Of a stretch of 64,000 nucleotides of DNA, positions 20,601-29,797 are shown in pieces. The notes beneath the pieces were generated by a model, which was not told the origin of the DNA, did no database searches, and saw nothing but the letters and a program-made list of their open reading frames with translations. Position numbers and translations under genes: made by a program. This stretch comes from Mesoflavibacter profundi (lineage in GTDB: Bacteria > Bacteroidota > Bacteroidia > Flavobacteriales > Flavobacteriaceae). Position 1 is the stretch's first letter. Each line of letters begins with the position of its first letter. Location of the stretch: NCBI RefSeq assembly GCF_014764305.1, contig NZ_CP061703.1:310001-374000 (forward strand), read 5' to 3'.

Positions 20601-20641
20601 AGAAAAACCACTAAAAAGGTGAGCTGTTTTTTTACTAACAT
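17621..20641 (-). CDS. Large exported tetratricopeptide-repeat protein
   Basis: A 1006-residue periplasmic or outer-membrane-associated scaffold. The ATG at 20641 yields a signal peptide (MLVKKQLTFLVVFLFSVMMMAQQ). Almost the whole mature chain is TPR units, recognisable as W/Y-x2-L-G-x2-Y-x8-A-x2-F-x (YYQLGYAYYKQKDYDSAISEF, YALGDSYVKSGDDAKAIQTF, and many more). TPR arrays bind protein partners. It is transcribed with the barrel gene 30 bp downstream, the likely partner. Confidence 0.9.
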   Translation of the reverse strand: MLVKKQLTFLVVFLFSVMMMAQQTAIYTSPLTDYQKALQLFNNQQYLAAQTLFSQVKKQTDNPNIESDCAFYIANSAIRLNQQGADTMMENFVENYPTSTKKNTAFLDVADYYFENGKYAYAQKWYEKVDEASMSRADREKFNFNNGYASFVTKNYNDAKKYLTRVETSQKYGSQAKYYLGFMSYQGDDYDSANKYFDQVSDDEKYKEKLSYYQADLNFKLGKFEKAIELAKEKLPTSDRNEISELNKIIGESYFNLEKYSEAIPYLKEYQGRKGKWSNTDYYQLGYAYYKQKDYDSAISEFNKIVSANNSVAQNAYYHLGESYVHVGKKQEALNAFRNASQMDYDLKIQEDAWLNYAKISYEIGNAYQSVPQVLTGYLEKYPDTQYKDEVETLLIDSYITSKNYKEALELLKNKKSFESKVAYQKVAFYRGLELYNEGNYQDAKDLFEKSLSEQQDQTFTARATFWNAETDYNLSDYNEALIGFKQFEQQTEASSTAEYTNLDYNIAYTYFKQKKYSEATQYFNSFISKHKEDKVRLNDAYLRLADGYFVSSRYTDAISAYEKAIAVGQLENDYAFFQKAMSYGYISQDAKKRSELEQFISTYKNSKLRDDAMYALGDSYVKSGDDAKAIQTFDRLISEYKTSPFNSKAQLRQGLVFYNKNDNQRALTKLKAVAENYPNSAEANQAVSTARLIYIDLGQVDAYAAWVNTLDYVEVTNADLDNDTYEAAEKQFLDNNTNAAIKQFNNYLNQFPNGLHANSAHFYLAQMYFKKDLPDNAKPHFEYVVNQSQSEFTEEALLRLSQIQLNQKDWNAAIPTLKRLEAESNFPQNSLFAQSNLMQANYQLEQYSQAVAYAEKVLANTNLDNKIKSDAYVIIARSAIKTNDEAKAKTAYQNVEATATGETAAEALYYSAYFKNKEGDYEASNAVAQRLAKDYSGYKYYGAKGLIVMAKNFYALGDAFQATYILESVIKNFSNFEDVKMEAETELATIKAEEAKTNSSVITED

Positions 20642-20806
20642 TGACACGTTTTTTAAATTGTAAATCAAAGATAAATTAATCTAATTGCTTAACGTTAGAT
20701 TTAACTAATAATTATAAACGTAGTTATTAAATGTAATTTTTTTGAAGTTTATAAACACTATATTTACCAACCATAATAACAAATAGAGTATTTGTATTTT
20801 ATAATT

Positions 20807-22141
20807 ATGATTAATAAAATTAAAGCATTAATACATCAAAAACCAATGGCGCTTTTATTAGTTTATGCTATTGCTATAAGATTAATTTTTGTTTGTTTTT
20901 ATGGCGCTATTACTCTTACTCCAGATAGTTATGATTATTTAGCTTTAGCAGATACAATAACAAATTTTGATTGGAGTAATTATGACGGAAAACGTACACC
21001 TGGTTTTCCAATATTTATTAGTCTGTTTGGTGGTAATTTAACTGTGTTAATTGGTTTTCAAATCATTCTTGGTGTTTTAACTACAGTATTATTATTTAAT
21101 ATTACACGACACATAACCAAAACAACTAATCTTGCTTTTTGGACTGCAATTATTTACACGTCTTTTGTTAATGTTGTCTTATTTGATTTTGCTGTGCTTA
21201 CTGAAAATATTTCGGCTTTTGTTTTATTATTAACTATTTGGCATATTATTAAGTCCAATTTATTTAACCTTCAAGCTAGTATTAAACATTACATTTTATT
21301 AAGCTTTATGTTTGGTTGGCTTTATATGATTAGACCTTTTTTTATTTACATACCAATAGGATTCGCACTATTTTTTATAGTAAAACAATTTAAAACCAAC
21401 TTAAAAAACAGTCTTATAAAAAGCCTAATAACTTTAAGTGTTCCTTTACTATCATACATATTATGGAATAATTACAATCTTAAAACCATTGGTCACTTTA
21501 CTAACACACAATATTTTGGAATTAATCTAGCGCAAACTGCTACTCCTTTTTTTGAAAAAGCTGTCACCAATGATACTTTAATCAAAACTATTTTAGTTAA
21601 ACATAGAGACTCTTTAAAACAATACAATCCAGACCGAATTGCAATGAGTGTTTGGTTTGCGCATCAAGAATTACTACACAAAACCAAATTAACAGAAGTA
21701 GAGTTATCACATAGATTATCCTTAATCTCTAAAGATTTATTTAAAAAACATCCAGAATTATACCTTAAGCAAGTTGGCATATCTTGGTTACTTTTTTGGG
21801 GCAACAAAAGCAGCTTTTATTGGAATAACAACAAAGTAAAAAATAGCTATTTTAGATTAGGAATAATAGCAACTTGGCTTTACTTACAAAGGTATTTACT
21901 ACTAATTATAAATGTGTTTTTTATAATATTTAGTTTTAAAAAAATCTATCACTTTTTTAAAAATAAATGTACAAATTACGACGTTAACCTATTTATTATT
22001 TGCATCGTGCTATCTGCATCACTAGCACAAGCATTAGTAGCTTTTGGAAACAATAGTCGTTTCTGCTATCCTTATTTCGCATTAATTGTTTACTTTGTAA
22101 TGCTTAATTTAAATAACCGTTTAAAAAAAATTAAAACATAA
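20807..22141 (+). CDS. ArnT/PMT-like membrane glycosyltransferase (GT-C fold)
   Basis: A 444-residue polytopic protein with about ten hydrophobic segments. The first periplasmic loop contains an acidic residue in LTPDSYDYLALAD and the downstream segment DGKRTPGFPIFISLFG, the layout of GT39/GT83-like enzymes that use polyprenyl-phosphate sugars. Start taken at the ATG at 20807 rather than five codons upstream. It is the first gene of a plus-strand run with ftsE and a GT2 gene, at the edge of a surface-glycan block. Donor and acceptor are unknown. Confidence 0.7.
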   Translation: MINKIKALIHQKPMALLLVYAIAIRLIFVCFYGAITLTPDSYDYLALADTITNFDWSNYDGKRTPGFPIFISLFGGNLTVLIGFQIILGVLTTVLLFNITRHITKTTNLAFWTAIIYTSFVNVVLFDFAVLTENISAFVLLLTIWHIIKSNLFNLQASIKHYILLSFMFGWLYMIRPFFIYIPIGFALFFIVKQFKTNLKNSLIKSLITLSVPLLSYILWNNYNLKTIGHFTNTQYFGINLAQTATPFFEKAVTNDTLIKTILVKHRDSLKQYNPDRIAMSVWFAHQELLHKTKLTEVELSHRLSLISKDLFKKHPELYLKQVGISWLLFWGNKSSFYWNNNKVKNSYFRLGIIATWLYLQRYLLLIINVFFIIFSFKKIYHFFKNKCTNYDVNLFIICIVLSASLAQALVAFGNNSRFCYPYFALIVYFVMLNLNNRLKKIKT

Positions 22142-22148
22142 ATTATAT

Positions 22149-22832
22149 ATGTCTAACACCGTTTTAGAACTTAAAGACGCTAGTATTTTTCAAGGTGATA
22201 ACTTAGTATTATCTAATGTAAATTTAGAAGTTAACAAAGGTGACTTTGTTTATCTTATAGGAAAAACAGGATCTGGAAAAAGTAGTTTTATGAAAACCCT
22301 TTACGGTGATTTAAAACTACAACAAGGACAAGGACATATTGTAGATTTTAATTTAAGTACTTTAAAAGAAAAAGAAATTCCTTTTTTAAGAAGAAAATTA
22401 GGTATTGTTTTTCAAGATTTTAAACTACTAACAGACAGAACAATAAACGACAATTTACTTTTTGTTTTAAAAGCAACTGGCTGGAAAGACAAAGCTAAAA
22501 TGAAAGAACGCATTGAGCATGTTTTAGATAAAGTTGGTATGAAAACTAAAGGTTTTAAATTTCCGCATGAATTATCTGGTGGCGAGCAACAACGTATAGC
22601 TATTGCAAGAGCATTATTAAACGAACCAGAATTAATCCTTGCAGATGAACCAACAGGAAATCTTGATCCGCAAACTAGTATTGAAGTCATGGAAGTACTG
22701 CAAGACATTAACAAAAATGGCAATACTATTTTAATGGCAACTCATGATTATGCATTACTTTTAAAATACCCAAGTAAAACTCTAAAATGCGACGACAACA
22801 AAATATTTGAAGTCGTGCAACGTAAAAGTTAA
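22149..22832 (+). CDS. ftsE: FtsE-type ABC ATPase
   Basis: A 227-residue ATP-binding subunit. Walker A is GKTGSGKSSF, the signature is LSGGEQQRIAIARALL, Walker B is LILADEPTGNLDP, and the H-loop is ATHDYALL. The overall sequence matches FtsE of Bacteroidota, which pairs with the permease FtsX to control peptidoglycan hydrolases at division. No ftsX is adjacent; the gene sits 7 bp after the membrane glycosyltransferase and 3 bp before a GT2 gene. A LolD-type ATPase is the main alternative. Confidence 0.8.
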   Translation: MSNTVLELKDASIFQGDNLVLSNVNLEVNKGDFVYLIGKTGSGKSSFMKTLYGDLKLQQGQGHIVDFNLSTLKEKEIPFLRRKLGIVFQDFKLLTDRTINDNLLFVLKATGWKDKAKMKERIEHVLDKVGMKTKGFKFPHELSGGEQQRIAIARALLNEPELILADEPTGNLDPQTSIEVMEVLQDINKNGNTILMATHDYALLLKYPSKTLKCDDNKIFEVVQRKS

Positions 22833-22835
22833 TTT

Positions 22836-23723
22836 ATGCTTTCCATCTTAATACCAACCTACAATTACAACATTTATGACTTGGTATTAGATTTACATAA
22901 TAAATGTTTAAAAGAACGCATCAACTTCGAGATTATTTGTCTTGAAGATGGATCTAATTCAACGTTTATTAATTTAAATAAGAAGATAAATAAGCTTTCA
23001 AATTGTCAGCATATTATTAATCCAAACAATTCTGGTCGATTACTTACAAGACTTAAATTAGCTAATCTTGCAAAATACGATTGGCTACTGTATTTAGATG
23101 CCGATGTTTTCCCTAAAAGTAACGACTTTATTTTAAATTACCTACAACATATTAATACAAATAGCGAAGCTGTTTTTGGTGGATTTGCCTACCAAAAAGA
23201 CACTAAAAACAAAACGTCTTTAAGGTATTTATACGGAAAAAAATACGAGCAAGTTAATGCAGACATTAGAAATAAAACGCCTTATAAAATTATCATTTCG
23301 GCTAATTTTTTAATAAAAAAAGCGCTTTACTTATCCATTACAAAGCAATTTAAAACTACGTCTTACGGTGCAGATTTAATTTTTGCGACTCATTTAATGC
23401 AACATAAAGTTAATGTACATCATATAAACAATGAGGTTTACCATTTAGGCTTAGAAGACAATATTGTATTTTTTAATAAACAAAAAGAAGCTGTTAATTT
23501 ACTTCATCATTTAAATAGCCAAAATAAGCTAATTACCCATCAAAACAGTTTATTAAAGGCGTATAAATTGGTAAAAAAATACCGATTAGAACATCTGTAT
23601 TTATTCCTATTTAAACGATTTGAACCTACATTACAGCGTTTAATTGTTGGCGCTTCGCCAAAGACCAAATTACTTCAGTTTTATAAGTTAGGGTATTTTA
23701 TTTCTTTACAACAAACTAGATAG
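22836..23723 (+). CDS. Family 2 glycosyltransferase
   Basis: A 295-residue GT-A fold enzyme. It begins with the GT2 strand MLSILIPTYNYN, contains ICLEDGSNSTFI and the metal-binding DxD in LLYLDADVFPKSNDF. It uses a nucleotide sugar in the cytoplasm, probably for a surface glycan given its neighbours. The end overlaps the stop of the convergent FdtA-like gene by 8 bp. Confidence 0.85.
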   Translation: MLSILIPTYNYNIYDLVLDLHNKCLKERINFEIICLEDGSNSTFINLNKKINKLSNCQHIINPNNSGRLLTRLKLANLAKYDWLLYLDADVFPKSNDFILNYLQHINTNSEAVFGGFAYQKDTKNKTSLRYLYGKKYEQVNADIRNKTPYKIIISANFLIKKALYLSITKQFKTTSYGADLIFATHLMQHKVNVHHINNEVYHLGLEDNIVFFNKQKEAVNLLHHLNSQNKLITHQNSLLKAYKLVKKYRLEHLYLFLFKRFEPTLQRLIVGASPKTKLLQFYKLGYFISLQQTR

Positions 23724-24129
23724 ATTTCATAGTTGTAAAATCCTGAAAATCGTAAATATAATCTGCTTCATCATATTCTTCAGAAGCTAACACAAGACAA
23801 ACAGATCCTGAAGAAAAATTTTCTAATTCTCTCCAAATTCCTGGTACAATTAATAGTCCTTTATCAGGCTTGTTTAATGTTATAGTTTTAGTGTTTTTTC
23901 CATCTTTAAGGATAACATCAAAACTTCCGCTTAATGGAATTAAAAACTGATATAAATTTTTATGCGCATGTCCGCCACGATAAGCATCACTAGGCACATC
24001 GTATAAATAGTAAACACGTTTTATATTATATGGTATAATATCTTTTTCTACTACAGATAAATTTCCTCTTACATCTTTTATTTTAGGAATATCAATAAGT
24101 TTTACAGAGTCTACTGTAGTATCTTTCAT
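23716..24129 (-). CDS. FdtA/WxcM-like sugar 3,4-ketoisomerase
   Basis: A 137-residue single-domain cupin. The conserved motifs of dTDP-6-deoxyhexose 3,4-ketoisomerases are present: KDVRGNLSVVEKDIIPYNIKRVYYLYDVP and RGGHAHKNLYQFLIPLSGSF, with the catalytic histidines in HAHK. The product is a 3-keto sugar that a DegT-type aminotransferase can aminate; such an enzyme is encoded 3.3 kb downstream on the same strand. Together they fit synthesis of a dTDP-3-amino-3,6-dideoxyhexose, although no RmlA/RmlB genes lie in the window. Confidence 0.85.
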   Translation of the reverse strand: MKDTTVDSVKLIDIPKIKDVRGNLSVVEKDIIPYNIKRVYYLYDVPSDAYRGGHAHKNLYQFLIPLSGSFDVILKDGKNTKTITLNKPDKGLLIVPGIWRELENFSSGSVCLVLASEEYDEADYIYDFQDFTTMKSI

Positions 24130-24133
24130 TTAA

Positions 24134-24964
24134 CTAGTGTTTAGAATTTAGCATGGTTTTATACTGCTGTATTGCAGCGCTACCAATACGATATTTTTTT
24201 AAAACGTCCTTTAATTGTATTTGTTGCGTTTTAAGCATCAAATATAAATATCTCATTAGTTTTAAATGTGCAAATTGCTTAGAATATTTATAAAATAATG
24301 CTGCTCTAGCTCTAACTATTTTGTCTTTACCTCCAAATCTTCCTGTACTTTCAAAAGGATGTTGCACTATTAGTTTTGGTACAAACCCAATTAATAATTT
24401 GGATTTATAAAGGCTTCTTAGCCAGATAAATTCTTCGGCAATTTCAAAAGTGCTACCTAATCCAAAATTAATATCAAAGGTCACTTTAGTATCTAAAATC
24501 TGTTGTCTTTTAAAAGCAATAGTTACAGAATTTGCTTTGACTAGTGTTTTGTAATTGTGCTGCTTTGGTATATTGTAGACTTTAGATAAATTACCTTTAA
24601 AATCTGACATCATAAACGTAAGCACATCAAAATTTGGATTGTTTTTAAAAGCATTTAAAATAATATCTGAAAAACCATCTACATACTTTATATCATCGTC
24701 TGCTAGTAAACATATATCGCCTGTTGCATGTTTTAAAGCTAGATTACGGCTAACCGACAAACCTTTTGTGTACGTATTAATAATCTTTACATGATTTAAA
24801 TTAGATGTTAACTCTTGACCTTTTTGGGTTTGATTAATGACTAAAACAGTAAAGTTTATAGTAGAAATTTTACTAAATATAGGCGTTAAAAACTCTAGAT
24901 TAGTTTGATCTTTAGTAGAAAGTAGTATTTCTAATTTTTCATCTTTTTTTTTGGCATTACCCAT
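24134..24964 (-). CDS. Family 2 glycosyltransferase
   Basis: A 276-residue GT-A enzyme. After a lysine-rich start comes the Rossmann-like segment LEILLSTKDQTNLEF, then GLSVSRNLALKHATGDICLLADDDIKY, where DDD is the metal-binding acidic motif. The stop lies 4 bp before the start of the ketoisomerase gene, so the two are co-transcribed. It is inferred to add a sugar during surface-polysaccharide assembly. Confidence 0.85.
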   Translation of the reverse strand: MGNAKKKDEKLEILLSTKDQTNLEFLTPIFSKISTINFTVLVINQTQKGQELTSNLNHVKIINTYTKGLSVSRNLALKHATGDICLLADDDIKYVDGFSDIILNAFKNNPNFDVLTFMMSDFKGNLSKVYNIPKQHNYKTLVKANSVTIAFKRQQILDTKVTFDINFGLGSTFEIAEEFIWLRSLYKSKLLIGFVPKLIVQHPFESTGRFGGKDKIVRARAALFYKYSKQFAHLKLMRYLYLMLKTQQIQLKDVLKKYRIGSAAIQQYKTMLNSKH

Positions 24965-25002
24965 TAACAGCTATATTTGGTAAACAAATGTAAAAAATTT
25001 AA

Positions 25003-26148
25003 ATGAAGATATTATTGATTGGTGAATATAGCCGACTACACAACTCTTTAAAAGAAGGCTTACAACATTTAGGTCACGATGTTACTTTAATTAGTACTGG
25101 TGATGGAATGAAGCAATTCCCGTCTGATATTCTTTTAAAATCTAAAATAAAATCCAATTGGTTTTTAAAAAAATTAAACAACTTATTAATTAGAAGTTTT
25201 GGTGTTAACGCTATACAAATTGAATATAATTTTAGACTAAACACCTTTAAAGATAAACTTACAAATTACGATGTTGTTCAATTAATTAACGAAGATCCTT
25301 TGGGCTTAGCTCCTAAAAGCAACTACACGTTTTTAGAGTTTATTTTTAAACATAATTCTAAAACCTTTTTATTGTGTTGTGGCGAAGACTATACAACAGT
25401 AAATTACTTTTTAAATCCAGAAAATGGCTATTCTGTTCTAACACCTTATTTAGCAGATAAAAGCTTGAAAAATAGATTTCAATTTTCGCTTAAATACATT
25501 AGTGAAGCTTATAAAAAATCACATGATTTAATATATAGATCTATTAATGGAGTGATTTGTTCGGATATAGATTATAGTCGTGCATTTAGTAATAATTCTA
25601 AATATTTAGGTTTAATCCCTAATCCTATAAACACAAGTCTTTTTGAAACCAATACTGTTGAACAACCCAACAATACGATCACCATTTTTCATGGAATTAA
25701 TACGCATTCTTCAATAAAAAAAGGATCTGTCTTTTTCACTGAAGCTTTAAAAATTATAAAAGAAAACTACAAAGAAAAAGTCACTATTATTGAAACCAAA
25801 AATCTACCTTATAAAACTTATATAAACAGTTACAATAAAGCAGATATTGTTTTAGACCAAGTTTACAGCTACGATCAAGGTTACAATGCTTTAGAAGCTA
25901 TGGCAAAGGGTAAAGTTGTATTTACAGGTGCAGAACAAGAATGGTTGCAACATTATAATCTTACATCAAATACTGTTGCTATTAATGCCTTAGCAGATGT
26001 TTCTTATTTAGTAGAACAGTTGGAATGGCTAATAAACAATCCAACTACAATAAAAACTATTGGTAATAACGCTAAGGATTTTATTAAAACTCACCATAAT
26101 TATATCACCATTGCTAATCGCTATTTAACCACTTGGAAAGACAATTAA
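25003..26148 (+). CDS. Glycosyltransferase, GT4-like (GT-B fold)
   Basis: A 381-residue protein that opens with MKILLIGEYSRLHNSLKEGLQHLGHDVTLIS, the N-terminal Rossmann strand of GT-B enzymes. The C-terminal half contains KGKVVFTGAEQEW and an E-rich loop (QGYNALEAMAKGK) where GT4 enzymes bind the nucleotide sugar. It is the only plus-strand gene inside the minus-strand glycan block, and its stop overlaps the stop of the flippase gene. Substrates are unknown. Confidence 0.75.
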   Translation: MKILLIGEYSRLHNSLKEGLQHLGHDVTLISTGDGMKQFPSDILLKSKIKSNWFLKKLNNLLIRSFGVNAIQIEYNFRLNTFKDKLTNYDVVQLINEDPLGLAPKSNYTFLEFIFKHNSKTFLLCCGEDYTTVNYFLNPENGYSVLTPYLADKSLKNRFQFSLKYISEAYKKSHDLIYRSINGVICSDIDYSRAFSNNSKYLGLIPNPINTSLFETNTVEQPNNTITIFHGINTHSSIKKGSVFFTEALKIIKENYKEKVTIIETKNLPYKTYINSYNKADIVLDQVYSYDQGYNALEAMAKGKVVFTGAEQEWLQHYNLTSNTVAINALADVSYLVEQLEWLINNPTTIKTIGNNAKDFIKTHHNYITIANRYLTTWKDN

Positions 26149-27452
26149 TTATCGTCTTGTTTTTCTGGAAGAATACCAAATAGTGAAGAATAAAAGATTA
26201 ATAAGATAATGGCGTAATATAAAACGTAAGTAATAAAATGCGCCATATTTGCTCCTACAAGACCAAATTCATCTATTAAATATTGGCTAGTATAATAAAG
26301 TGTAATTACAGAAAATGCTTCGGTAACTATGTAATGCCAAAACATACGTTTGGCTAAAAACTGATAAGCTATAACTATAGATAACACCTTAACAAAATCT
26401 CCTAAAAGCTGCCATAAAAACAGATCTTCTACTGGCGTAAATTCTTCAGTTAAAACCACCAAAACAATAATATGTCGTAATAAATATATCGCTAATAAGC
26501 CAAGTCCAAATATGGGAATTATGGTTTTGTAAAAATTAAAAACTTCTTTTCTAAAATCTTTAATGTTATCAATTTCTGCAAACCGAGGTAAAATGTATAA
26601 TGTAAGTAATGTACTTACAAACATTAGGTAGTATTTAGAAATCCTATTCATTGCTTCCCAATAACCAGCTTCTTCTACACCAACATTATCAATAATATAA
26701 CTTCTAATGTAAATCGCTATAAATGGTAAAATAATTGCCGAAAATAAAGCCATTCCAGAGTAAGAGCTTAATCGTTTTACTACATCTAAACTAAAACGAC
26801 TTGCCTTTATTAAAGGCGTTAAATTTTGCCTATTAATAATGCCAACTAAGGTTATTAAAAACAAAATAGATTCGGCTATAGCAACCGCAATCAATGCACC
26901 ATCAATCTTGTCTTTCCAAATTAAAAGTATGGTAATTACTGCGCCTAATATTTGTCCAAAAATGTTAAATATTATTAAGTATTTATACTTAGAAAATCCA
27001 TTCATTATTGCAAATGCCAGCATATTTAAAGCATAAAATGGTAATGCTAAAGCTAGAATTTTTAATACATAAGAATAGTTATAATAGGCTTTAAAAATCA
27101 CATCATTTATGTAATCTGCTTTAAAGTAAATGATAAAGCTAACTAACATTGTAGCAATAAAGCCCAAGTAAAAAACGGTAGATAATATTTTAGATAATTG
27201 AGACGTATCTTTTTTATGCTGCGCTATATATTTTACAACACCTTTGTAAAGTCCTAAAATAGAAATAGATTGTACAGATCCTACAAAATTGCGTAAGTTA
27301 CCAACTAGAGCCATACCTTCGGCTCCAATAAAAATTGCCATGAATTTTGAGGTTAAAAATCCTGCAATAATCTTTACTATAACCGAAACCGAATTAAGTG
27401 ACGCTACTTTTAATAACACATTATTATTAATATAGTTTAGTACTTTTTTCAA
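26145..27452 (-). CDS. O-antigen/polysaccharide flippase (Wzx-like, MOP superfamily)
   Basis: A 435-residue membrane protein with about twelve hydrophobic segments. The N-terminal part, with GFLTSKFMAIFIGAEGMALVGNLRN, is typical of Wzx/O-antigen translocases in Bacteroidota. It would move lipid-linked oligosaccharides across the inner membrane. It lies 8 bp after the aminotransferase gene and is the third gene of the minus-strand run FemAB-like - DegT - Wzx. Confidence 0.85.
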   Translation of the reverse strand: MKKVLNYINNNVLLKVASLNSVSVIVKIIAGFLTSKFMAIFIGAEGMALVGNLRNFVGSVQSISILGLYKGVVKYIAQHKKDTSQLSKILSTVFYLGFIATMLVSFIIYFKADYINDVIFKAYYNYSYVLKILALALPFYALNMLAFAIMNGFSKYKYLIIFNIFGQILGAVITILLIWKDKIDGALIAVAIAESILFLITLVGIINRQNLTPLIKASRFSLDVVKRLSSYSGMALFSAIILPFIAIYIRSYIIDNVGVEEAGYWEAMNRISKYYLMFVSTLLTLYILPRFAEIDNIKDFRKEVFNFYKTIIPIFGLGLLAIYLLRHIIVLVVLTEEFTPVEDLFLWQLLGDFVKVLSIVIAYQFLAKRMFWHYIVTEAFSVITLYYTSQYLIDEFGLVGANMAHFITYVLYYAIILLIFYSSLFGILPEKQDDN

Positions 27453-27460
27453 CTAGTAAT

Positions 27461-28558
27461 TTAGTAATTATTAATGGTTGTAATAACTTGATCTACTTCG
27501 TTTTGAGTCATGACAGGACTAATAGGTAGACTAACACAAGTTTCGTGAATTTTTTCTGTTAAAGGAAATTTTAGACTATTAAATCGATGAAGCGCTTTTT
27601 GTTTATGCGGAGCTGTAGGATAATGTATAGATGACTCTATTTTATTAGCCTTTAAATGGTTGATAAACGCTTGACGATTATCAACTAAAACTACAAATAA
27701 ATGAAACACATGATTTAAAGAACCATCATAAAACGGTAATTTTATTTTAGTATTATGTATTTCATTTAAGTAGCGTTTTGCAATCTCTTGACGTCTTAAA
27801 TTATCTGTGTCTAAATGTTTTAATTTAGTTGAAAGAAACAATGCCTGAAGTTCGTCCAATCTACAGTTACTTCCAATAATTTCGTTTTTATATTTAGTAG
27901 ACGTACCATAATTTCTAAGCTTGAAAATCACATCTGCCAATGCCTTATTATTTGTAGTAACTGCACCAGCATCGCCTAATGCACCTAAATTTTTAGCCGG
28001 ATAAAAACTAAATGCAGCTGCATGAGATAAGTTGCCTGCTTTTTTTGAATCTGCTACTGCTCCATGCGCTTGCGCAGCATCTTCAATAACTAATAAATTT
28101 TTATGTTTAGCTAATTCATTTATGCCATTCATATCACATAATTGACCATATAAATGCACCGCTAAAATAGCTTTAGTCTTTATTGAAATGTGTTTTTTTA
28201 TGGTTTCAACATCAATATTAAAAGTTTTAGGATTTGGCTCTACCAAAACTGGCGTCAAACCTGTATTTATTATTGAAATTATGCTTGCTATATACGTGTT
28301 TGCAGGAACAATTACTTCATCGTTTGGTTGCAACAAACCTAACTCTAAATACGCTTTAAAAATCAATTCTAATGCATCTAAACCGTTACTTGTACCAATG
28401 CAATATTTAGTACCGCAATAATTAGCAAATTCGGTTTCAAACTGCGTTACGCCATCACCAAGAATGTACCAACCTTTATTTAAAAACGTATTAAATTGTG
28501 TTTTAAAATCGGCTTCAAAACGTGCATTAATTTTATGTAAGTCTAAAAACTTTATCAT
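27461..28558 (-). CDS. DegT/DnrJ/EryC1/StrS sugar aminotransferase
   Basis: A 365-residue PLP enzyme of the sugar-nucleotide aminotransferase group. Visible motifs: [33 protein letters not shown], and the PLP lysine in [17 protein letters not shown]. The sequence resembles FdtB/QdtB, which aminate the 3-keto product of FdtA/QdtA; an FdtA-like gene is nearby. The start overlaps the stop of the FemAB-like gene in an ATGA arrangement, so the genes are translationally coupled. Confidence 0.9.
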   Translation of the reverse strand: MIKFLDLHKINARFEADFKTQFNTFLNKGWYILGDGVTQFETEFANYCGTKYCIGTSNGLDALELIFKAYLELGLLQPNDEVIVPANTYIASIISIINTGLTPVLVEPNPKTFNIDVETIKKHISIKTKAILAVHLYGQLCDMNGINELAKHKNLLVIEDAAQAHGAVADSKKAGNLSHAAAFSFYPAKNLGALGDAGAVTTNNKALADVIFKLRNYGTSTKYKNEIIGSNCRLDELQALFLSTKLKHLDTDNLRRQEIAKRYLNEIHNTKIKLPFYDGSLNHVFHLFVVLVDNRQAFINHLKANKIESSIHYPTAPHKQKALHRFNSLKFPLTEKIHETCVSLPISPVMTQNEVDQVITTINNY

Positions 28559-29529
28559 ATAAATATGCGATCTAAAAGTGTATGGTTTTTAGTATCAATT
28601 TTATAAAAATTCTGTGCAATACTTCTTGCTCCAAAACTTTCTTTCCAATACAGTAATCCTTGGTTTATATTCTGTCCTTGGTTTTCGTTAGAAATACCAA
28701 AACTAAAATAAGATTTATCTTTAAATGTATGATTAATTAAAGTATCAAACAACACGTCTAAAGCGCCTAATTCTTGTCCAATTTTATTAGCAGAAATATA
28801 TTGCGCATGTGCTACTTGATTAGTCTCAAAAATAGTTGTACCACCAATAATACTTTCATCTTTATAAACATTAAATTGTCTAATATTAGCATTAAAGTTT
28901 TGATGCAACAATTCTATTTCTTGTAAACTATGCGTTGGTTTTGCTTGATGTGTGTTTTCTAAATTCGGAATTAAAATATGATTCCAAAAGTCTTCAAAAA
29001 CATTTTGTTCTTTTACTAAAAGCGAATGGTTTTTTGCACGTTTAATGCCTCTTTTTCTTAATTCGGAAATAGAAATCTTACCTGCTTTACCATCTATAAC
29101 ACTATAAATATCTGTGCGTTGTAATTGTGCTTTTAAAATAAAAAGCAAATACTCTAGTTCGTCATTTGGAAACTTGGAATATATACTTGGTAGCGCTTTA
29201 ATATTAAGTGTATACAATTGTGATTTTTCTAAAAACTGAAGTATAGTTTTTAAAATTAAAGTTACGTCTTTTAGCTTTAATTTTTCAGAAAAAACTAATC
29301 CTCCATAAGTCAAACCTTGATGAGAAAAGAGCTTATCTTCTACTCTATTTGCTGGCAAAACTGCGACTAACTTTTCATCTTTAAACACCATTAAAGAATA
29401 GTCTTCAAATCGGTCTTTATGGTAATCCATAAAATGACGATTAAATAGAAAAGTGCCATTTTTGGATTGACTTATAAAGTCATTCCAAAGTTTAAGATGT
29501 GACGCTGAATATTTAAGTACTGAAAAAAT
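28555..29529 (-). CDS. FemAB/GNAT-like acyltransferase, unusual start
   Basis: An acyltransferase-fold protein of the FemAB/GNAT group found in flavobacterial glycan clusters; it could acylate the amino sugar made by its neighbours (inference). The first ATG is at 29430, but clear family sequence continues upstream of it in the same frame ([20 protein letters not shown]), so translation must begin earlier. Between the in-frame stop near 29571 and the ATG at 29430 there is no ATG, GTG or TTG in frame; ATT at 29529 or at 29562 are the only plausible initiators. I set 29529 provisionally. A frameshift or a sequencing error is the alternative. Confidence 0.65.
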   Translation of the reverse strand: MFSVLKYSASHLKLWNDFISQSKNGTFLFNRHFMDYHKDRFEDYSLMVFKDEKLVAVLPANRVEDKLFSHQGLTYGGLVFSEKLKLKDVTLILKTILQFLEKSQLYTLNIKALPSIYSKFPNDELEYLLFILKAQLQRTDIYSVIDGKAGKISISELRKRGIKRAKNHSLLVKEQNVFEDFWNHILIPNLENTHQAKPTHSLQEIELLHQNFNANIRQFNVYKDESIIGGTTIFETNQVAHAQYISANKIGQELGALDVLFDTLINHTFKDKSYFSFGISNENQGQNINQGLLYWKESFGARSIAQNFYKIDTKNHTLLDRIFI

Positions 29530-29557
29530 AGAGTAACTGTTTACAGCTTTGAAAGTA

Positions 29558-29797
29558 CTAATTTTTCTTTAAAAACGCATAATAAAAGTTAACACAAAAT
29601 ATTGCAGCATTAGCTATTATTATAGGTAAACCAACTCTAACAGTAGGTAACATAAAACCATAAATTATAAATAATGTACAACCTATCATGTTTACAATTC
29701 TAAGTTTTACTACGTGTTTCATCGTAAAAGATAACAGGACAAAAAGTGAAGCTAAATAGCCAATATATTCTGTTAAAGTTATACCGAATAATTCCAT
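29558..29797 (-). CDS. Small SemiSWEET/YgjV-like membrane protein
   Basis: A 79-residue protein with three hydrophobic helices: EYIGYLASLFVLLSFTM, RIVNMIGCTLFIIYGFML and GLPIIIANAAIFCVNFYYAF. The PQ-loop-like layout of three helices and the conserved asparagine in ANAAIF resemble SemiSWEET sugar carriers and the YgjV inner-membrane family. It starts directly after the stop of the PnuC-like gene, so both belong to one transcript. Substrate unknown. Confidence 0.6.
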   Translation of the reverse strand: MELFGITLTEYIGYLASLFVLLSFTMKHVVKLRIVNMIGCTLFIIYGFMLPTVRVGLPIIIANAAIFCVNFYYAFLKKN

